64,000 nt of DNA from Cytidiella melzeri (taxonomy: Eukaryota > Basidiomycota > Agaricomycetes > Polyporales > Irpicaceae): the NCBI GenBank assembly GCA_022592445.1, contig JABYQR010000214.1, positions 1-64,000 on the forward strand, in the 5' to 3' direction. Shown in pieces: positions 1-11,744 of this stretch; position 1 is the stretch's first letter; every line of letters starts with the position of its first letter. Under the pieces are notes generated by a model. The model searched no databases. It saw nothing but the letters and a program-made list of their open reading frames with translations, and was not told the DNA's origin. Made by a program: the position numbers and the translations under genes.

Positions 1-2
1 AG

Positions 3-328
3 GAACACACCGTAAAACTATCCGACGTCCTGCATGTGCTGTCCGCACGGATGAATCTCATATTGCAGGGCTGCTTGGCGCGTAGAGGGGTGGGTCGATG
101 ACGAGTAAGGGGAATCTCGTACTTGAACTCAATGGAAACGTCATCCTCACCGGGAAGCTGGACGACAGCAACTTGTATCGCTTTAACGCCGAGATCCAAT
201 CCAAGACCCTGAAAGACCGTATCTCCGACCCTACGGAGCAAGGGTCTCTGCTTGAACGAATCTCTGATCCTATCGCAGCTACCACCAATATCCGGTCTCT
301 CACACCGGATTTTTACACCGCCTACTAG
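3..328 (+). pseudogene. Ty1/copia pol remnant, pre-integrase part
   Basis: The window opens inside a copia polyprotein. Codons from position 3 read a typical protease/pre-integrase junction (KLSDVLHV...RMNLI) and stop at a TGA near 97. The homology continues in another frame from 98 (G.LVLELNG.VILTGKL...LY), so at least one frameshift separates the two pieces. The same homology moves to a third frame near 313-330 (HRLLGHIG), where the integrase zinc finger begins. The element is therefore dead and is cut off by the left window edge, so its gag, protease and 5' LTR are not visible. The family call is firm from the order of parts; the exact lesion positions are approximate. Confidence 0.75.
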
Positions 329-1434
329 GTCATATAGGCGTTAAAGGGCTTTCAAGAACAACCTCCGGAATTCACATCATTCCCAACAACTCGGCCCAAC
401 ACTCGTGCGAAGTATGTGCTCGCGCAAACATCAAACGTCTTCCGTTTCCAGAATCTTTGAATCTCAGGGCTGATCGCCCTCTCTTCCGTATTCATCTCGA
501 CATCTGCGGTCCTTTACCCATTGGCTACGGTGGTGTAAAGTATTTCATGCCATGTGTCGATTGCCATGCAAGATGGAAGACTCCGCTATTCCTGAAGATG
601 CGTGCTGACGCTCTTACTGAATTCATCAAATATAAAACCGCCGTGGAACGCTACACGGGATACAAGATCGCGGTCATACGCGTCGATAACGCGCCAGAAT
701 TCATTTACGGCGATTTCAAGGCATTTTGCGAGAAAGAAGGAATCACGGTAGAAAAGATTGTACCTGATGCATCACCACAGAACGGCGTAGCCGAACGAAC
801 CAACTGGATGCTGGCGTCAATGGCGCGGGCAATGCTCATCGACAGCAACCTATCCGACTTCTTCTGGCCACTGGCCGTCCAATGCGCGGCTCACATCCTC
901 AACCGCGTAACCACAACTGCTCTACCTCCACACACAACTCCCTACCACATTTGGAACAAACGTGACCCCGACATCTCCCACTTCCGTATCTTCGGCACAC
1001 GCGTCATTTCAAGGAAGACGGAGGTGGATGCGTTAAACAAGATGCAACCTCAAGGGGAGGAGGGTCGCTTCGTGGGGTACGCCCAAGACACAAAGGGTTA
1101 CCTAATCTGGTTTCCTCACTCGCGAGTTGTACGTGCCTGACGCGATGTTATCTTTCTCAACGACGAACGCGCTACAGACACTTCCACCATCCACACACCA
1201 AACACATCCCTATGGGATGACGTCCTCATGGACAACAACGCGCGTTTTCGCGATAAACAAATGAACGCTGACACTACACCGCATCAGTACGTACTCTCTG
1301 GCATACAACCTGAGACGAGATCTGACCTCTGTCCTGCAGACACGTCGCTCGAGCGCCCTTACAGGCTGCCAAGGATCTCAGTGCCCCGGTGGGGTCTAAA
1401 CTGGCAGAAGATGCAACGCAGACGCGTGAGCTGA
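313..1434 (+). pseudogene. Ty1/copia integrase, interrupted
   Basis: This stretch is the integrase of the copia element. The N-terminal HHCC zinc finger is visible (HRLLGH, then CEVCARANIKRLPF at about 406-447). The catalytic core follows with the three expected acidic sites: HLDICGP, RVDNAPEF and the NGVAERTN glutamate. An in-frame TGA at 1138-1140 interrupts the motif that is usually SRDVIF, and translation of the same frame then continues to a second stop at 1434. The enzyme would insert retrotransposon cDNA into the host genome, but with two stops and an upstream frameshift it cannot be made as one protein. Confidence 0.85.
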
Positions 1435-1501
1435 CACGCCGGTCTCGTACACTGCCGTCCAGGTATAAGGACGACAATGCCGAGTATTCGAGCGAGGGGG
1501 G

Positions 1502-3217
1502 TTGCCGATTGACAAAGAACTAATTCTCAGCGCTCTCACACACGATGTTGAGATACAAGACCTAACTACATCCCAAATCATTGACATTCTTGCCTCTCCC
1601 ATTAATGATCCAGACGCAAAGGACCCAAAGTCACTCAAAGAAGCCGAACGCAGCGAGTACTGGGAACACTGGTTAGCCGCCATTCACGAAGAACTGGAGG
1701 CGCTACGCGCAAAGGAAGTATACAAGGACATCGAGAGCATTCCCCACGGCCGAAAACCCGTCGAGTCAAAATGGGTCCTTCACCTCAAGCGAAACTCAGA
1801 CAGACATATTTTGAGGTTCAAGGTGCGACTGGTTGCCAAGGGATTCACGCAGATCCCTGGCCAGGACTTTACATTCACATTTGCCCCCGTCGCATGCTGG
1901 GGTTCCATACAAACGATACTGGCCCTAGCCGCTCACAAAGATCTCTATCTACGCCATATTGACATCAAGACCGCCTTCCTCAATGGGCCATTATCCGAGG
2001 AAATCTACATGACAAAGCCGGCGATCCTTGGGAAGGGCTATTGGCGTCTCCGGAAGGGCCTGTACGGCCTCAAGCAAGCAGGGCGTACATGGTATCTCGA
2101 GTTCAACGAGAAGTACCAAACACTTGGATTCCGCAGGTGCAAGTCTGACTGGAGCGTGCATGTTCGAGAGCGAAATGGAGTCAGGTCGATGTCGGCCACG
2201 AGCATCGACGACATACTACTGGCCACCCCTACGGAGACAGAGTCCAACGCGGTTACAGACGGGTTGAAGGGAATTTTCGACATCACAGACGACGGCGAAG
2301 TGGGATGGTTGTTGGGCTGCAAGGTGACGAGGAACCGAGCGCATAGGACGATTCTCCTATCCCAAGAGGCGTACACCGTATCAATACTCCGCCTTTTCAA
2401 CATAGAATTCAGCAACGCCGCAACAACACCTCTACCGCCCAAAACGACACTGACACGCGAAGATGAGTTGAAGACCGAGGCTGAGCGCGCCGAAGTAAAA
2501 TCGCTGCCTTACTGCACACTCGTTGGTAAGGTAATGTATCTAGCCACCACCACCAGACCGGACATCGCGTACGCTGTTTGCGAACTCGCAAAGTACATGT
2601 CCTGTTATGGACCCGCGCACTGGGCCGCGGCAAAACACTTACTTCGATATCTACAAGGCACTCGCTCTCTCGGTCTCACGCTAGGAAACCTCGATCCAGC
2701 GTACCCCCTGTTCTACGGTTTCACAGATTCTGACTGGGGCTCCGGAGAAGGACGCAAATCAATATCCGGATACGTCATGGTAGTGCACCAGTTGCCAGTG
2801 GCATGGAGCTCAAAACAACAATCAGTCATCGCTCTCTCTTTGTGCGAGGCAGAATACCTCGCCTGTACGCACGCAGCATGTCAAGTCATTTGGCTTCGAC
2901 AACTCCTCGAGGAACTCGGGATTCCACAGTCGAGACCCACGTCACTGTTCTGTGACAACAACGGTACTATCGCCTGCACGCACGATCCGCACGGCCACAC
3001 CAGAATGAAGCACATCAATATTCGAGCACACTTCATCCGGAATTGTGTCAACGAAGGGAAGGTCGACATCACACGTGTATCAGGAAGGGAAAACATGGCC
3101 GATATATTCACCAAGTCGCTACCGCGAGTACTACACACAAGAGGAGTAGAGATGCTAGGACTACTCGCAGGTCAAGGGGAGGTGTCAGAGAGTGACCCGC
3201 CTCGACAGACGGAGTAG
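1502..3217 (+). pseudogene. Ty1/copia reverse transcriptase and RNase H
   Basis: A long open stretch of 571 codons holds the copia-type reverse transcriptase and the RNase H domain. Landmarks are KSKWVLHLKR, KVRLVAKGFTQ, DIKTAFLNG and YGLKQAGRTWY, then RNase H with DSDWG, SGYV, SLCEAEY and the closing MADIFTKSLPR block. The catalytic YVDD box reads SIDD here. The frame differs from that of the integrase upstream, so a frameshift separates them. The stop lies 35 bases inside the 3' LTR, as is common in this group. Relative to an intact pol this is the 3' half only. It is open but almost certainly not autonomous. Confidence 0.9.
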
Positions 3218-3400
3218 GAAGGAGAGGCGGGAAGTCGGCGACTGTGCTATCAGCGCGATACCAAACACGGAGTATCCGCGATCACTTTACATGTGTATAT
3301 ATAGTCGGAACTGGCACAGGGGCAAACCATCTGTTGCTTAACCTGTGCCAGGTACGTACCGCATACTGTATTCAATTGATCTGTTGCTTAAACTGTGCCA
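3183..3400 (+). repeat. Putative 3' LTR of the copia element
   Basis: A purine-rich tract (AAGGGGAGG) directly precedes TGTCAGAG at 3183, which fits a polypurine tract followed by an LTR starting with TG. A TATA-like stretch lies at about 3293-3303. A short direct repeat (CTGTTGCTTAA.CTGTGCCA) occurs twice, near 3332 and 3381. The end is placed at the CA near 3400, because the sequence after about 3405 belongs to the duplicated cdc48-ank-gatA unit. The 5' LTR is outside the window, so the 3' boundary is inferred. Confidence 0.5.
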
Positions 3401-3404
3401 GACC

Positions 3405-3525
3405 GTCTGATTGACAAGTGCAGTGCTTCGAAAAGATGGCGATGTGCGGATGACCCGTGCTGGTGAGTTCATCCAAATAAGGAAGGGCTTTGCTTCTGAT
3501 CCTAACATGAGCAAACATTGGATGC
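3405..3525. repeat. Unit-boundary segment and paralogous empty site
   Basis: This segment recurs in split form between units A and B. Its first part (GTGCTTCGAAAAGATG) is at about 9912. Its middle (GATGACCCGTGCTGGTGAG...) is at about 10585-10627, and its end (TTGCTTCTGATCCTAACATG) is at about 24766-24785. Here the parts are contiguous. The copy therefore acts as an unoccupied reference for the two insertions at 9934-10580 and 10628-24765. No gene is seen in it. Confidence 0.75.
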
Positions 3526-6090
3526 GAGTTTCCCACGGCAAAAAGCAGATTGCTCATGTCCACGACCTTTCGGTGTGAAGTTTCGTCTTTCTCTTTCCAG
3601 TACTACAACTATGCCGGGCACTCTCGCAGATCCTAGCGGTGCGCTGCCAAGGCTCCGCATGACGATATATCCACTGCAATTTTGAGACCGAACAAGTCGT
3701 ATGTACCATTGCTCTCCGACCTACTCTTATAATCTGACCGTTGGACATGCATACAGTTCCAATTGTCTAGTGCTCGAGCAAGCGAAAGCGGATGATAACT
3801 CTGGTAAGTAGTCCGATGGTCGTTGCTAGGTTTTCCAGGCGTTCTGACAAGCATTTAGTTGCTACCCTTTACCCCGCCACTGTAGATGCTCTCCAGCTCT
3901 TTCGTGGTGACACCATCATTGTCCTAGGAGTACGTTGTCTTTGACGTTGAAGCTTCTCGCTGATGCTGAGGTGTCTGTAGGGGAAAGAAAGGAGAGATCA
4001 CCTGCTCGAGCTCAGACGACGTCGAAGAGGACTAGATCCAGGTAATTGAGTTGCTCGCACAAGCCCTCGAGTCAACATCGGCGACCTCGTGCACGTGCAT
4101 GCGTGCTCGATATCTTGTACGGACAGCGCATTTGCGCCTTTCCCTTCGACGGCTCTCTCGAGGGTCACAGTCGAAGTCTTCTATGTGTCCCTTCAGCCGT
4201 ACTTCTTGGAAGGTAAGCTGCCACTGTCGTTACATTTGCCTACGTAGGCAGGGACACTCATTCACATTCCTATAGCCTACAGCTACAGGCCTTCTGGCAA
4301 GGCGGCATCGTTCTTGTTCGTAATGGAATGGAACCGTTGATCATGAGTTGGAACTCATCGAGACCGATATCACGGAATTTTGTGTCGTTGCACAGGATAC
4401 CGTGATCCTCTCTGGTTTGCTCTTCTTTCCATGAATTGCAGTAATATTCTGAGATAATTACAGAGGGCGACCCCATGAAGCTACAATATGAGGAGACGAA
4501 CTTGAGCGATGTAGGTTACAATAATACTCATGGGTGCCGCAGCCAAGCAGCTCAAATCTGCGAGCTCGTCGCAACTTTTCAACTCAATCGGTGCTCCGGC
4601 GTAGTAACTTCATGTTCGGTCCTCCAGAGTCATGCGGGTGTGGTCCTGAACGAGTCGAAGATGAGTTTGAGGATAACTTGACGAAGGCGTCCTCGAGAGG
4701 CTGAGAAGAACTCGCGTGCGATCATTTTGATAGACGAAATCAGCGAGTCTATCGCCCCGAAACGTGAAAAGGTGGTTGTTATCTTGTTTTTGAACACATT
4801 GTACAAGCTGACATTCGTCCGAACTGTCACAGACACACGGTGAAGTGGAACGTGGCGTGGTTTTTCAGGTGCTCGCTTCGCTCTCATGACTCGGTTGAAC
4901 GCCAACTCGATGGACTCCGTTGTGCATCGTTTCGGCCGCTTCGATCGTGAAGTCGACATCGGTATTCCAGATCCTACGGATCATCTGGAGATTTTGAAGC
5001 TTGCAGACAACAATGACCTCGAGCAGATTGCCGTCTGTACTCATGGATACGTTGACTCCAATATTGCCTCCATGTGCTCACAACCGCCGTGCAACAGAAT
5101 GGCGAAAGGACGGACCTTACATAACTCACGCGGAGCTCCTTGAAGCGTTGGGTGGAGGCACTTTCAAACCTGTCCGCCATGCATGAGACTGTCGTCGAGG
5201 TACCGATTGTCAAGTGGGACAACACTCTGGAGGCCAAGCAGGAGCTCCAGAAGACTGCACAATACCCCGTCGAGCACCCGTACAAGTTCCTCAAGCACGG
5301 CATGTCTCCCCTGAAGGGTGTCTTGTACTGCGATCTTCCCCGTAGGGTAAGACTCTCCTTGCTAAGGCGATTGCGAACGAGACATAAGCAAATTTTATGT
5401 CTACTAAGGTATGTGTATAAATCTGTTTTGCTGCTGGGAAGTCGCTCACAGGATTCGATGTAGGGTCCGAAACTGCATTTCGAAGTGGTGCGAGATGCTC
5501 ATAGATGACCTGGATTCCACTGCCAAGGCTCGTGGTGGCTCTGATGCCGATCGGGCGTTCGACCGTGCGCTGAACCAGATTCTGAAGGAGATGGACGGTA
5601 TGAACACAGAGAAGGAAGTGTTCATCATTGGCGCGACGAACCAACTCGGAACTGGCCATGTCCATCCCACTCTGCTTCGTCCTGGTGATTCTGGTAAGCT
5701 CATCTACATTCCTCTCCCCGACCAGCCTTCATGTCCCTCCAAACTGCAGGCGACGCTGAAGAAAAGTCCTGGGACACCGGACGTGGATTTCAACTTTCTC
5801 GCACAACACACACATGAGACCAAGTTTCGGTCATCACTCAGGAACACTCTGAGAAGGCGATTTTCGCTCGCCGCCAAGTGTTTGATGCCACTGTCCGACA
5901 GTATGGGACACTTGCTCAAGTACGTGTCTCAGTTCTCGCCGTCGTACGAGATCCCAATTTGCTGACGTTGCGTTTGCTTGGGCGATTAGAACCTGCGACG
6001 ATTGTGTTCGTTGGGAAACAGCTTCGAGTTCCTCGCAGGGAGGCCAGTCTGTCGCATCAGAGCGAATGACTGGTACGTGTAACGTTGGGT
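3526..6090 (+). pseudogene. cdc48: Cdc48/p97 AAA ATPase pseudogene, copy A
   Basis: Fragments in changing frames follow Cdc48 from its N-terminus (DDISTAILRPNKS at about 3660-3700, then VATLYPATVDALQLFRGDTIIVLG at about 3860-3930) to the second AAA domain (EMDGMN.EKEVFIIGATNQ, then LRPGDSGKLIYIPLPD, ending near 5820). Between them lie VEHPYKFLK and [15 protein letters not shown]. The first frameshift falls within the first dozen codons, and the region that should carry the D1 C-terminus is shortened. Both Walker A regions are unreadable. An intron is still recognisable after RPNKS, so this is an unprocessed gene duplicate. Normal Cdc48 is about 800 aa and extracts ubiquitylated proteins. From about 5820 on, the homology cannot be followed. 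Confidence 0.85.
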
Positions 6091-6870
6091 TCAGTGCCAA
6101 CGATACAGCTGATGACATTTTGTAGCACAGTATTGTCGTGTGCGCAGATGTTCTTTGTTCGTCTCGTCTTGACTTCTTATGTGCGATCATGAATAACATG
6201 CTCTTAGATTGCAGGGCCAGTTGAAGCTGTTGTATTGTTGAGAAATGTGCCACTGCTTCATGAGCTGCTGGGTGTTCATGGACGTGTATGACCCGTATTG
6301 TGCGTCCCCCGGCTCCAAAATTGCTTGGGCGTCAAGTTTGCGCTGCTACTACAAGTATCATGCAATACGGCTCCCAGCAAACCAGGATAATACAGAATGA
6401 CAACTGCTAGGCTTTTCACTCCCCTGTTACGCTGCTCAGTGCAGTGATGATCCTGTACGTACCACATTAGAGTCCGCACATAGCCTGGGCTCACACGCGC
6501 TGGCGGTAATGATAAGCTTCTGTCAAGTTGAAGAGTGGCATAGCTTCGAATTCCAGCGAGTCTCACGACTCGGATGCAACGGAGCCCAAGCAGTGTCTCA
6601 TTCTCTGGCAAAAGAGGGTAAGTCAGGTCGCTTTCCAAACAATGTCACAAATGTTGTCGACAACTTACCGTACCCTCGAAGAACACAAACATCAGCGTTG
6701 TCGCAATCGGTGTTTGATTCGGATGGACGCAGTCGGCGCGCGGGTTGATTTCAAGTGAGTACAGCCTCTAGCCTCGTGTACACAGCACGGTCTAAACATG
6801 CATCGCAGTATATAGCCCACCCTTCCTCTCCCTCTTCGGATTCTGTACCCCTCACCTCTCCAACAACGCG
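6091..6870. other. Unassigned decayed sequence upstream of ankA
   Basis: No coherent gene is recognised here. The stretch is nearly identical to 28290-29076 of unit B, so it duplicated together with its neighbours. Its last 100 bases look like the ankA promoter: a TATA-like AGTATATAGCCC lies at about 6808, some 60 bases before the start codon, followed by a pyrimidine-rich CCTTCCTCTCCCTC tract. Confidence 0.5.
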
Positions 6871-8786
6871 ATGGATGTCTTCAGCTACATGGAAAAAGCG
6901 TACAAGGCCATGAAACTCATCAAGGACACCCTCGACGACCTGAAGGATGCACCAGACAACTTGCAGCTCCTGCGACTTCGGGCGTCATCTATAGAGGAGT
7001 TGCTGAACCGGCTGGATCAGTTGCCCCCGCGCTCTTCGCCTGGTGCGGTGGACGCTGACTTAAAGTGTTTGGCGGTGATTGCTGCGAAGAGATTGGAGGA
7101 GGTCGAAGTGTTTCTAGCAAAGATGCGGACGACTGGCGAGAATGGAAAGGTGAAGCTCAAGAAGGCTCGATTCCTGCAAAGCAAGGTGTTTGGAGATAAC
7201 ATCGAGGACCTCTCTACGAAGCTCGACAACCTACAGACGACGCTACGGTCGATGTGTGAGATCGTCACAATGTACGTAGATCCCATCAGTATCAGCTCAG
7301 GTATTCAGAGCGAGCTAGACGTTCAATTTCTCAAATAACAACGGCTTCGTCGCGTTCCGAGGTTCTACTGCAAGAGGTCGTTACCATCCTGGGCGCAGAC
7401 AGCACTACAGGCTCTGCACACATCGTTCGCCCATCCACACCCGCGCACCGACCTCTCAAACTACCCTCCCGGAACCGTCTACGCTGCGTGCAAGGCTGTG
7501 CATGTCGGTGCCACCGTCCTAGTTCCACACAAGTCGTACCCAGCTACGTTACGCTGCTTGTCGGCCATGTCTATGTACCCAAGCGACGACCATGCGACGT
7601 GCAGACTTGTCGCCAGGATCAGAGTGTGCCTAGTCAGGCTATCTGGTATCTTCCGTCGTGGATGGTCAAAGTGGAGGCGCAGGTTTTGTCGCCCTTCTAC
7701 GTGTCGATTCACACTCCGAGATTTGTTCGCAATGACGCGCCGATTTGGCGATTCATCTTGAAAGCAGACGTTGATGGGTTGCGCGAACTGTTCAAGTCAG
7801 GAGAAGCATCTGTTCACGATGTCGACGAAAATGGTAACACAGTGCTTCAAGTGAGTTTGATGAACTTCATTTTCTGTCAATGCATTGCCACTAACTGACG
7901 ACGCAAGTGTGCGTATCATACTTGGATCCGCAGGCGACAATCTGCATATGAGATGATCGAGTTCTTGGCAGACGCAGGAGCAGATCCAGATTTCTGTATA
8001 GGTCGAGAGTAAGTCTTGTATCGCCATGCTCGCATCCACAACTGACTGCTTGAGGTGTCCAGGCCCTCGATGAAGCTACGTCTAGCTTTGGCGTCATTGG
8101 AAACACTGATTGAGCATCCGGACGCCGTGTTCGCGCACCAAGTCAAGACAAGCACTCTCGCTGTTGATATCTGCCAATCCATCTTCCACATGGACGCTAT
8201 CGATGTCGTCGAGGACTATCTTGAATGGCGGGGAATACAATCGGACTCTAACCCAGTAGCTGCGGCGCTGTTTGGCCATTCAAGCAGCACCGAGATCACA
8301 CTTGCAAGATTATTCCGACGTCTCACTGGATGGACACCCCTGGAATATGCAGCCGCATACCATTCCAAGCACGTCGAGAGCTTGTTGCAGCGTGGAGAAG
8401 ACGCGACGATGGGAGCTCCAGTGGCGTTGGCGGTTGCTTGGGACAATGCATCAAACATTAAGCCTCTCGTGGAAGCTGGAGCAAGAGTCAACGCATATGA
8501 CGTCAGAGGGATGACAGCGCTACATCACGCATGCTACTGGTCGAATATCGACACACTGAAGGCTCTGATTCAGTGCGCAGAACACGAAATTGATTGGGAA
8601 GCTCGTACTCGAGACGGCACGGACATGAATGCGCTGCAGGTTGCAGAAGCCAGCCCTTACCATGCCTCGCGTTCGACGAGCAAATTCCAAGAACTCTTTG
8701 ATATCCTTCGAGCACATATACCGGAGCCGTACGAAGAGCTACACGATGGCGATGAGCCAGTTCGGATGCCAGGGAGTTTTGAATGA
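6871..8786 (+). CDS. Ankyrin-repeat protein with STAND-like N-terminal domain, copy A
   Basis: Four exons fit well: 6871-7275, 7377-7850, 7908-8008 and 8063-8786, giving 567 aa in frame with GT-AG introns. Residues 1-135 are a charged helical domain (MDVFSYMEKAYKAMKLIKDTLDDL...) resembling the fungal N-terminal domain of STAND proteins. A short Cys/His module follows (GCACRCH, then RRPCDVQTC), and then a WYLPSWM block. The rest is degenerate ankyrin repeats, including GMTALHHACY and the AGADP and AGARVNAY turns. This arrangement is known to me from ascomycete STAND/ankyrin proteins, but no NACHT or NB-ARC ATPase is present. A role in recognition or signalling is inference. It is convergent with the gatA remnant. 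Confidence 0.8.
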
Positions 8787-9139
8787 GGATCAGCATGGTG
8801 TCCTCGCCGTCGTGCTGCGAACAGTGAGTACAGCTCATATCCATTGTCTATCATCCTCGTTTATTGTTGGTATTTGTTGCAGTGGAGTGTATACCCAAGC
8901 TGGATATTTTGTACGCGTACTCATACTTTCATGTCCGTTTCAACGACCTCCATTTCAGTCTCGTGTACTTGGTCTCGGTCAACAAAGTAAGGAACGGACT
9001 GAGATTACGCTAGCAGAAAGGGGAGGTGTACAATGGTGCGTATCCTTCCTGAATTACAACCTCTATCTACAGACCCTGCTACTAGATTCACGATTGCTTC
9101 CCCCTACCCATAAGACCACCACGTCGCAGCACTAATGCC
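8787..9139. other. 3' flank of ankA
   Basis: No separate gene is supported. The stretch is nearly identical to 31001-31340 of unit B, so it belongs to the duplicated unit and probably holds the ankA 3' UTR. Confidence 0.5.
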
Positions 9140-9885
9140 TAGCTACACTAACGCTGCTAGGTTGTTCGTCTTCAACGACGCTAGCGGGTATGCTCATCAC
9201 TGGCAACTCGCTCGGAAGCCAGGTACCGTCAAAATGTCGTGAAAATGCGCGTCCACGCTGCTCTCGAGTCTTTTAATTGATAGACACCCTCCCCTGCGTC
9301 ATGTCCGAGGCGTGCGCGGTTGTTATGACTTACGGGTGTAGCCAAACGTCGACGCCCTAGTCAGATGCTTTCGTGCTTCGGGTAGATAGCGTTTTACGTG
9401 CACGGAAGGTTGGATCGAAATCGGCTCGTACAAGCTCGCGGACGCGACGTGCTTGGAGGAAGTAGTCTTCAAATCTCTTCTACTCTCGTGTTAGTTGCTT
9501 CCTCTGCAGCCGAAGCGTACGTGTCAAGTAGAATTTGTTCTCGCACTTCTGTATCAAAGCCCACACTCCGCGGGTTGCGCGTGGACGTCACCAGCCTCCA
9601 TAAGCTAGCTCGTTATGTAGGAATCAACACGCAAGCCTAGTGCGAGTACTTAGCTAGGATGTCCGTTTACGTGCAAGACTGAGAAGTGCTACCACATTTT
9701 CAGCGCCGGCGATGACATAGTATATGCTCAACGCATAATGGGCGGAAGGCACTGAGACCAGCTAAGCACCACGTTCCGCTGGACGACGTGGTATTCTCCT
9801 TCAGGGTCCTAGAATGGCGGCGCTGAGTTCTGACGGTTAGGCTTCGGAGTGTCAAACTAGAGTTGCTTACCTCAATTCAGATGAT
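9140..9885 (-). pseudogene. gatA: gatA pseudogene fragment, unit A
   Basis: This stretch aligns by eye with the 3' portion of intact gatA at about 36150-37010. Shared blocks include the region around the GACGCCCTCGTCAGATGCTT sequence (9347 versus 36390) and the stretch ending in TGAGTTCTGACGG (9820 versus 36940). It carries deletions and frameshifts and lacks the 5' two thirds that encode the amidase catalytic core. It sits convergent to ankA, the same arrangement as ankC-gatA, which supports origin by segmental duplication. Confidence 0.75.
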
Positions 9886-9933
9886 TGTATGGTATTGAAA
9901 GAATAGAGTGTAGTGCTTCGAAAAGATGCCAAT

Positions 9934-10580
9934 CACTGCGGGCAAAGGCCGATTTCACATGGCGTGAAATTATTGTGAGAGTTATTTGAGATGTTAGAAA
10001 TCCCATGAATATCTGGTTATGTTTGGGGGGTAAGATCAATATACAATCAAAGACATTTTTGTGATTTTTCTACAAATTTTCAAGCCTATCTACTGGCGGC
10101 CTTTCCGCGCTCCGAAAATCTGTGTGAATATTGAATTTTCGGGCAGATTTGCGACCGACCTAAAATTGTAAAGACAAATAAATTTCCCACGTGTGTCGGG
10201 TGATGGCAAACATAACGTGGCAAACAACTTTCCAGAACTTTTCAGTAGCACGTCGCCGGAAATTCTACCTGCCCTTTCCTTTTCTGGATTTTTTCATGCC
10301 CTTTTCCAAATCCGTGGAAGGCATCTTTTCCACATGATTTTCTGAGCCTTGAAAGGTAAACTTCCTTTCATTTTTCTTTTTGATTTAACTACCATTTAAA
10401 AAACAGAAATTCCTGCCCCTGAAAAGGCACAGAATTTGTATAGCATTATTTTGTATTCTCAAACATTAAGAAACAATTCCGAGCCCAAAATTGCTTATGG
10501 ATTATCTGCTGATAGTTGACAATTAAGTGGGTAATCATGCAAATTTTAAGGTGTGTGAAATCGGCGTTTGCCCCTTAGTG
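9934..10580. mobile_element. Non-autonomous CACTA-like DNA element
   Basis: The element starts CACTGCGGGCAAAGGCCG and, read on the other strand from its right end, CACTAAGGGGCAAACGCCG. The inverted repeat then continues as ATTTCACA on both sides. The ends CACT and AGTG are those of the CACTA/EnSpm superfamily. The 647 bp interior is AT-rich with no coding frame, so it would depend on a transposase supplied elsewhere. The copy at 3436-3450 lacks it. The target duplication is not clean, so the exact ends may be off by a few bases. Confidence 0.7.
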
Positions 10581-10627
10581 TGTGGATGACCCGTGCTGGT
10601 GAGTTCATCCAAATAAGGAAGGGCTTT

Positions 10628-11744
10628 TGTCGCAAAAGGTGTGGGCGGCAAACAATGGGTCTTGATGCCTCGGGAGTCTCCGAGAATGAGGCGCCTTCCT
10701 GAGGCATGCTGATGTGAACCAAACCCTCACGAGGGAGGTGAGTCACATCACGAGGCCAAGCGCTGTAGTGGCCACCAATCCTGACACCGCTTGAGTATCC
10801 GGTTCTGTCACGTCACGACGCCTCATGAGACACATGCGTCCTATCGCGAGGCCGCCTGAGCATCCGGTTTGGTCACATCACAATGCCTTGTGAGACACAT
10901 GCGACACATCGCAATTGCATCGCGAGGCTGGCTTTTTACTCCTGAGGCGGCTCCTGATTGGACCCCTATGACCATCTTATCATATTTGTTTAATCATTTA
11001 CTGATCCAAATTTAAGGTTGTTTCTTGTATATTTATTATTGCATCACTATTATTATATTATGATATTGGATGCGTTACAGTATTAGATAGTTTAAATTGT
11101 AATGGTAGTGATAGTATAAAATGTGAGTGTTAACGTTTTGACTTACTGAAGTGTTATATCTCTCAAACTGCTTATTAGAGGTATACAATATTTTATTATT
11201 TGGTTAAACTAGTACTACTGGGGGCGACACTGTGAGAAGGACCTTATTATATACTTTTCATACATGCGCACGGACCAGGTCCATTTTTGTTCAAGTCGCG
11301 GGTCACTACTGTTACTTACTGGTAACTAATAACTCTAATACATATCTGTTATCTCGATTTCATGCTTCTTATGAATTGTAATGTAACTAATGCTATGCGG
11401 CATTGAAGGCCATTGACATTGACCTTGACAAAATTGAAGCTCCCATTGCTGCACAGTGACTTACATTGACCTCCCAGCGAGGACATATCGTCTGATGGTT
11501 AAAAAAGGGCAGTGGTTTGAGAAATGAATTTACCTTATTATTGATAGCTACATCACTGAATCCCATGCCTTTTTGCGCATCATTGACACTGTTGCAGTAC
11601 GGAAGAATTTGACTCACGCTGTAAGCAATCAAGTCGTTGACACAATTTTCCCCTCATTCTGTAACCTCTGCTTGCGATAAGCTGATCATAGTATTATAAT
11701 ATTACTGGAGTTGTGATAGAAGCAGCGAGCTGAATGGATGACAC
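10628..11744. other. Left terminal part of the 14 kb insertion, no gene
   Basis: From 10628 to about 10970 the sequence is GC-rich with repeated GAGGC, CCTCGCGAG and CATCCGGTT motifs, as expected for subterminal transposon sequence. From about 10975 to 11744 it becomes AT-rich and shows no supportable coding region. Confidence 0.5.

Noticed and set aside
3526..6090. A functional second AAA ATPase gene
   Set aside because: Frameshifts, a shortened D1 region and missing Walker A motifs cannot be removed with plausible introns, and copy B shares the same lesions.
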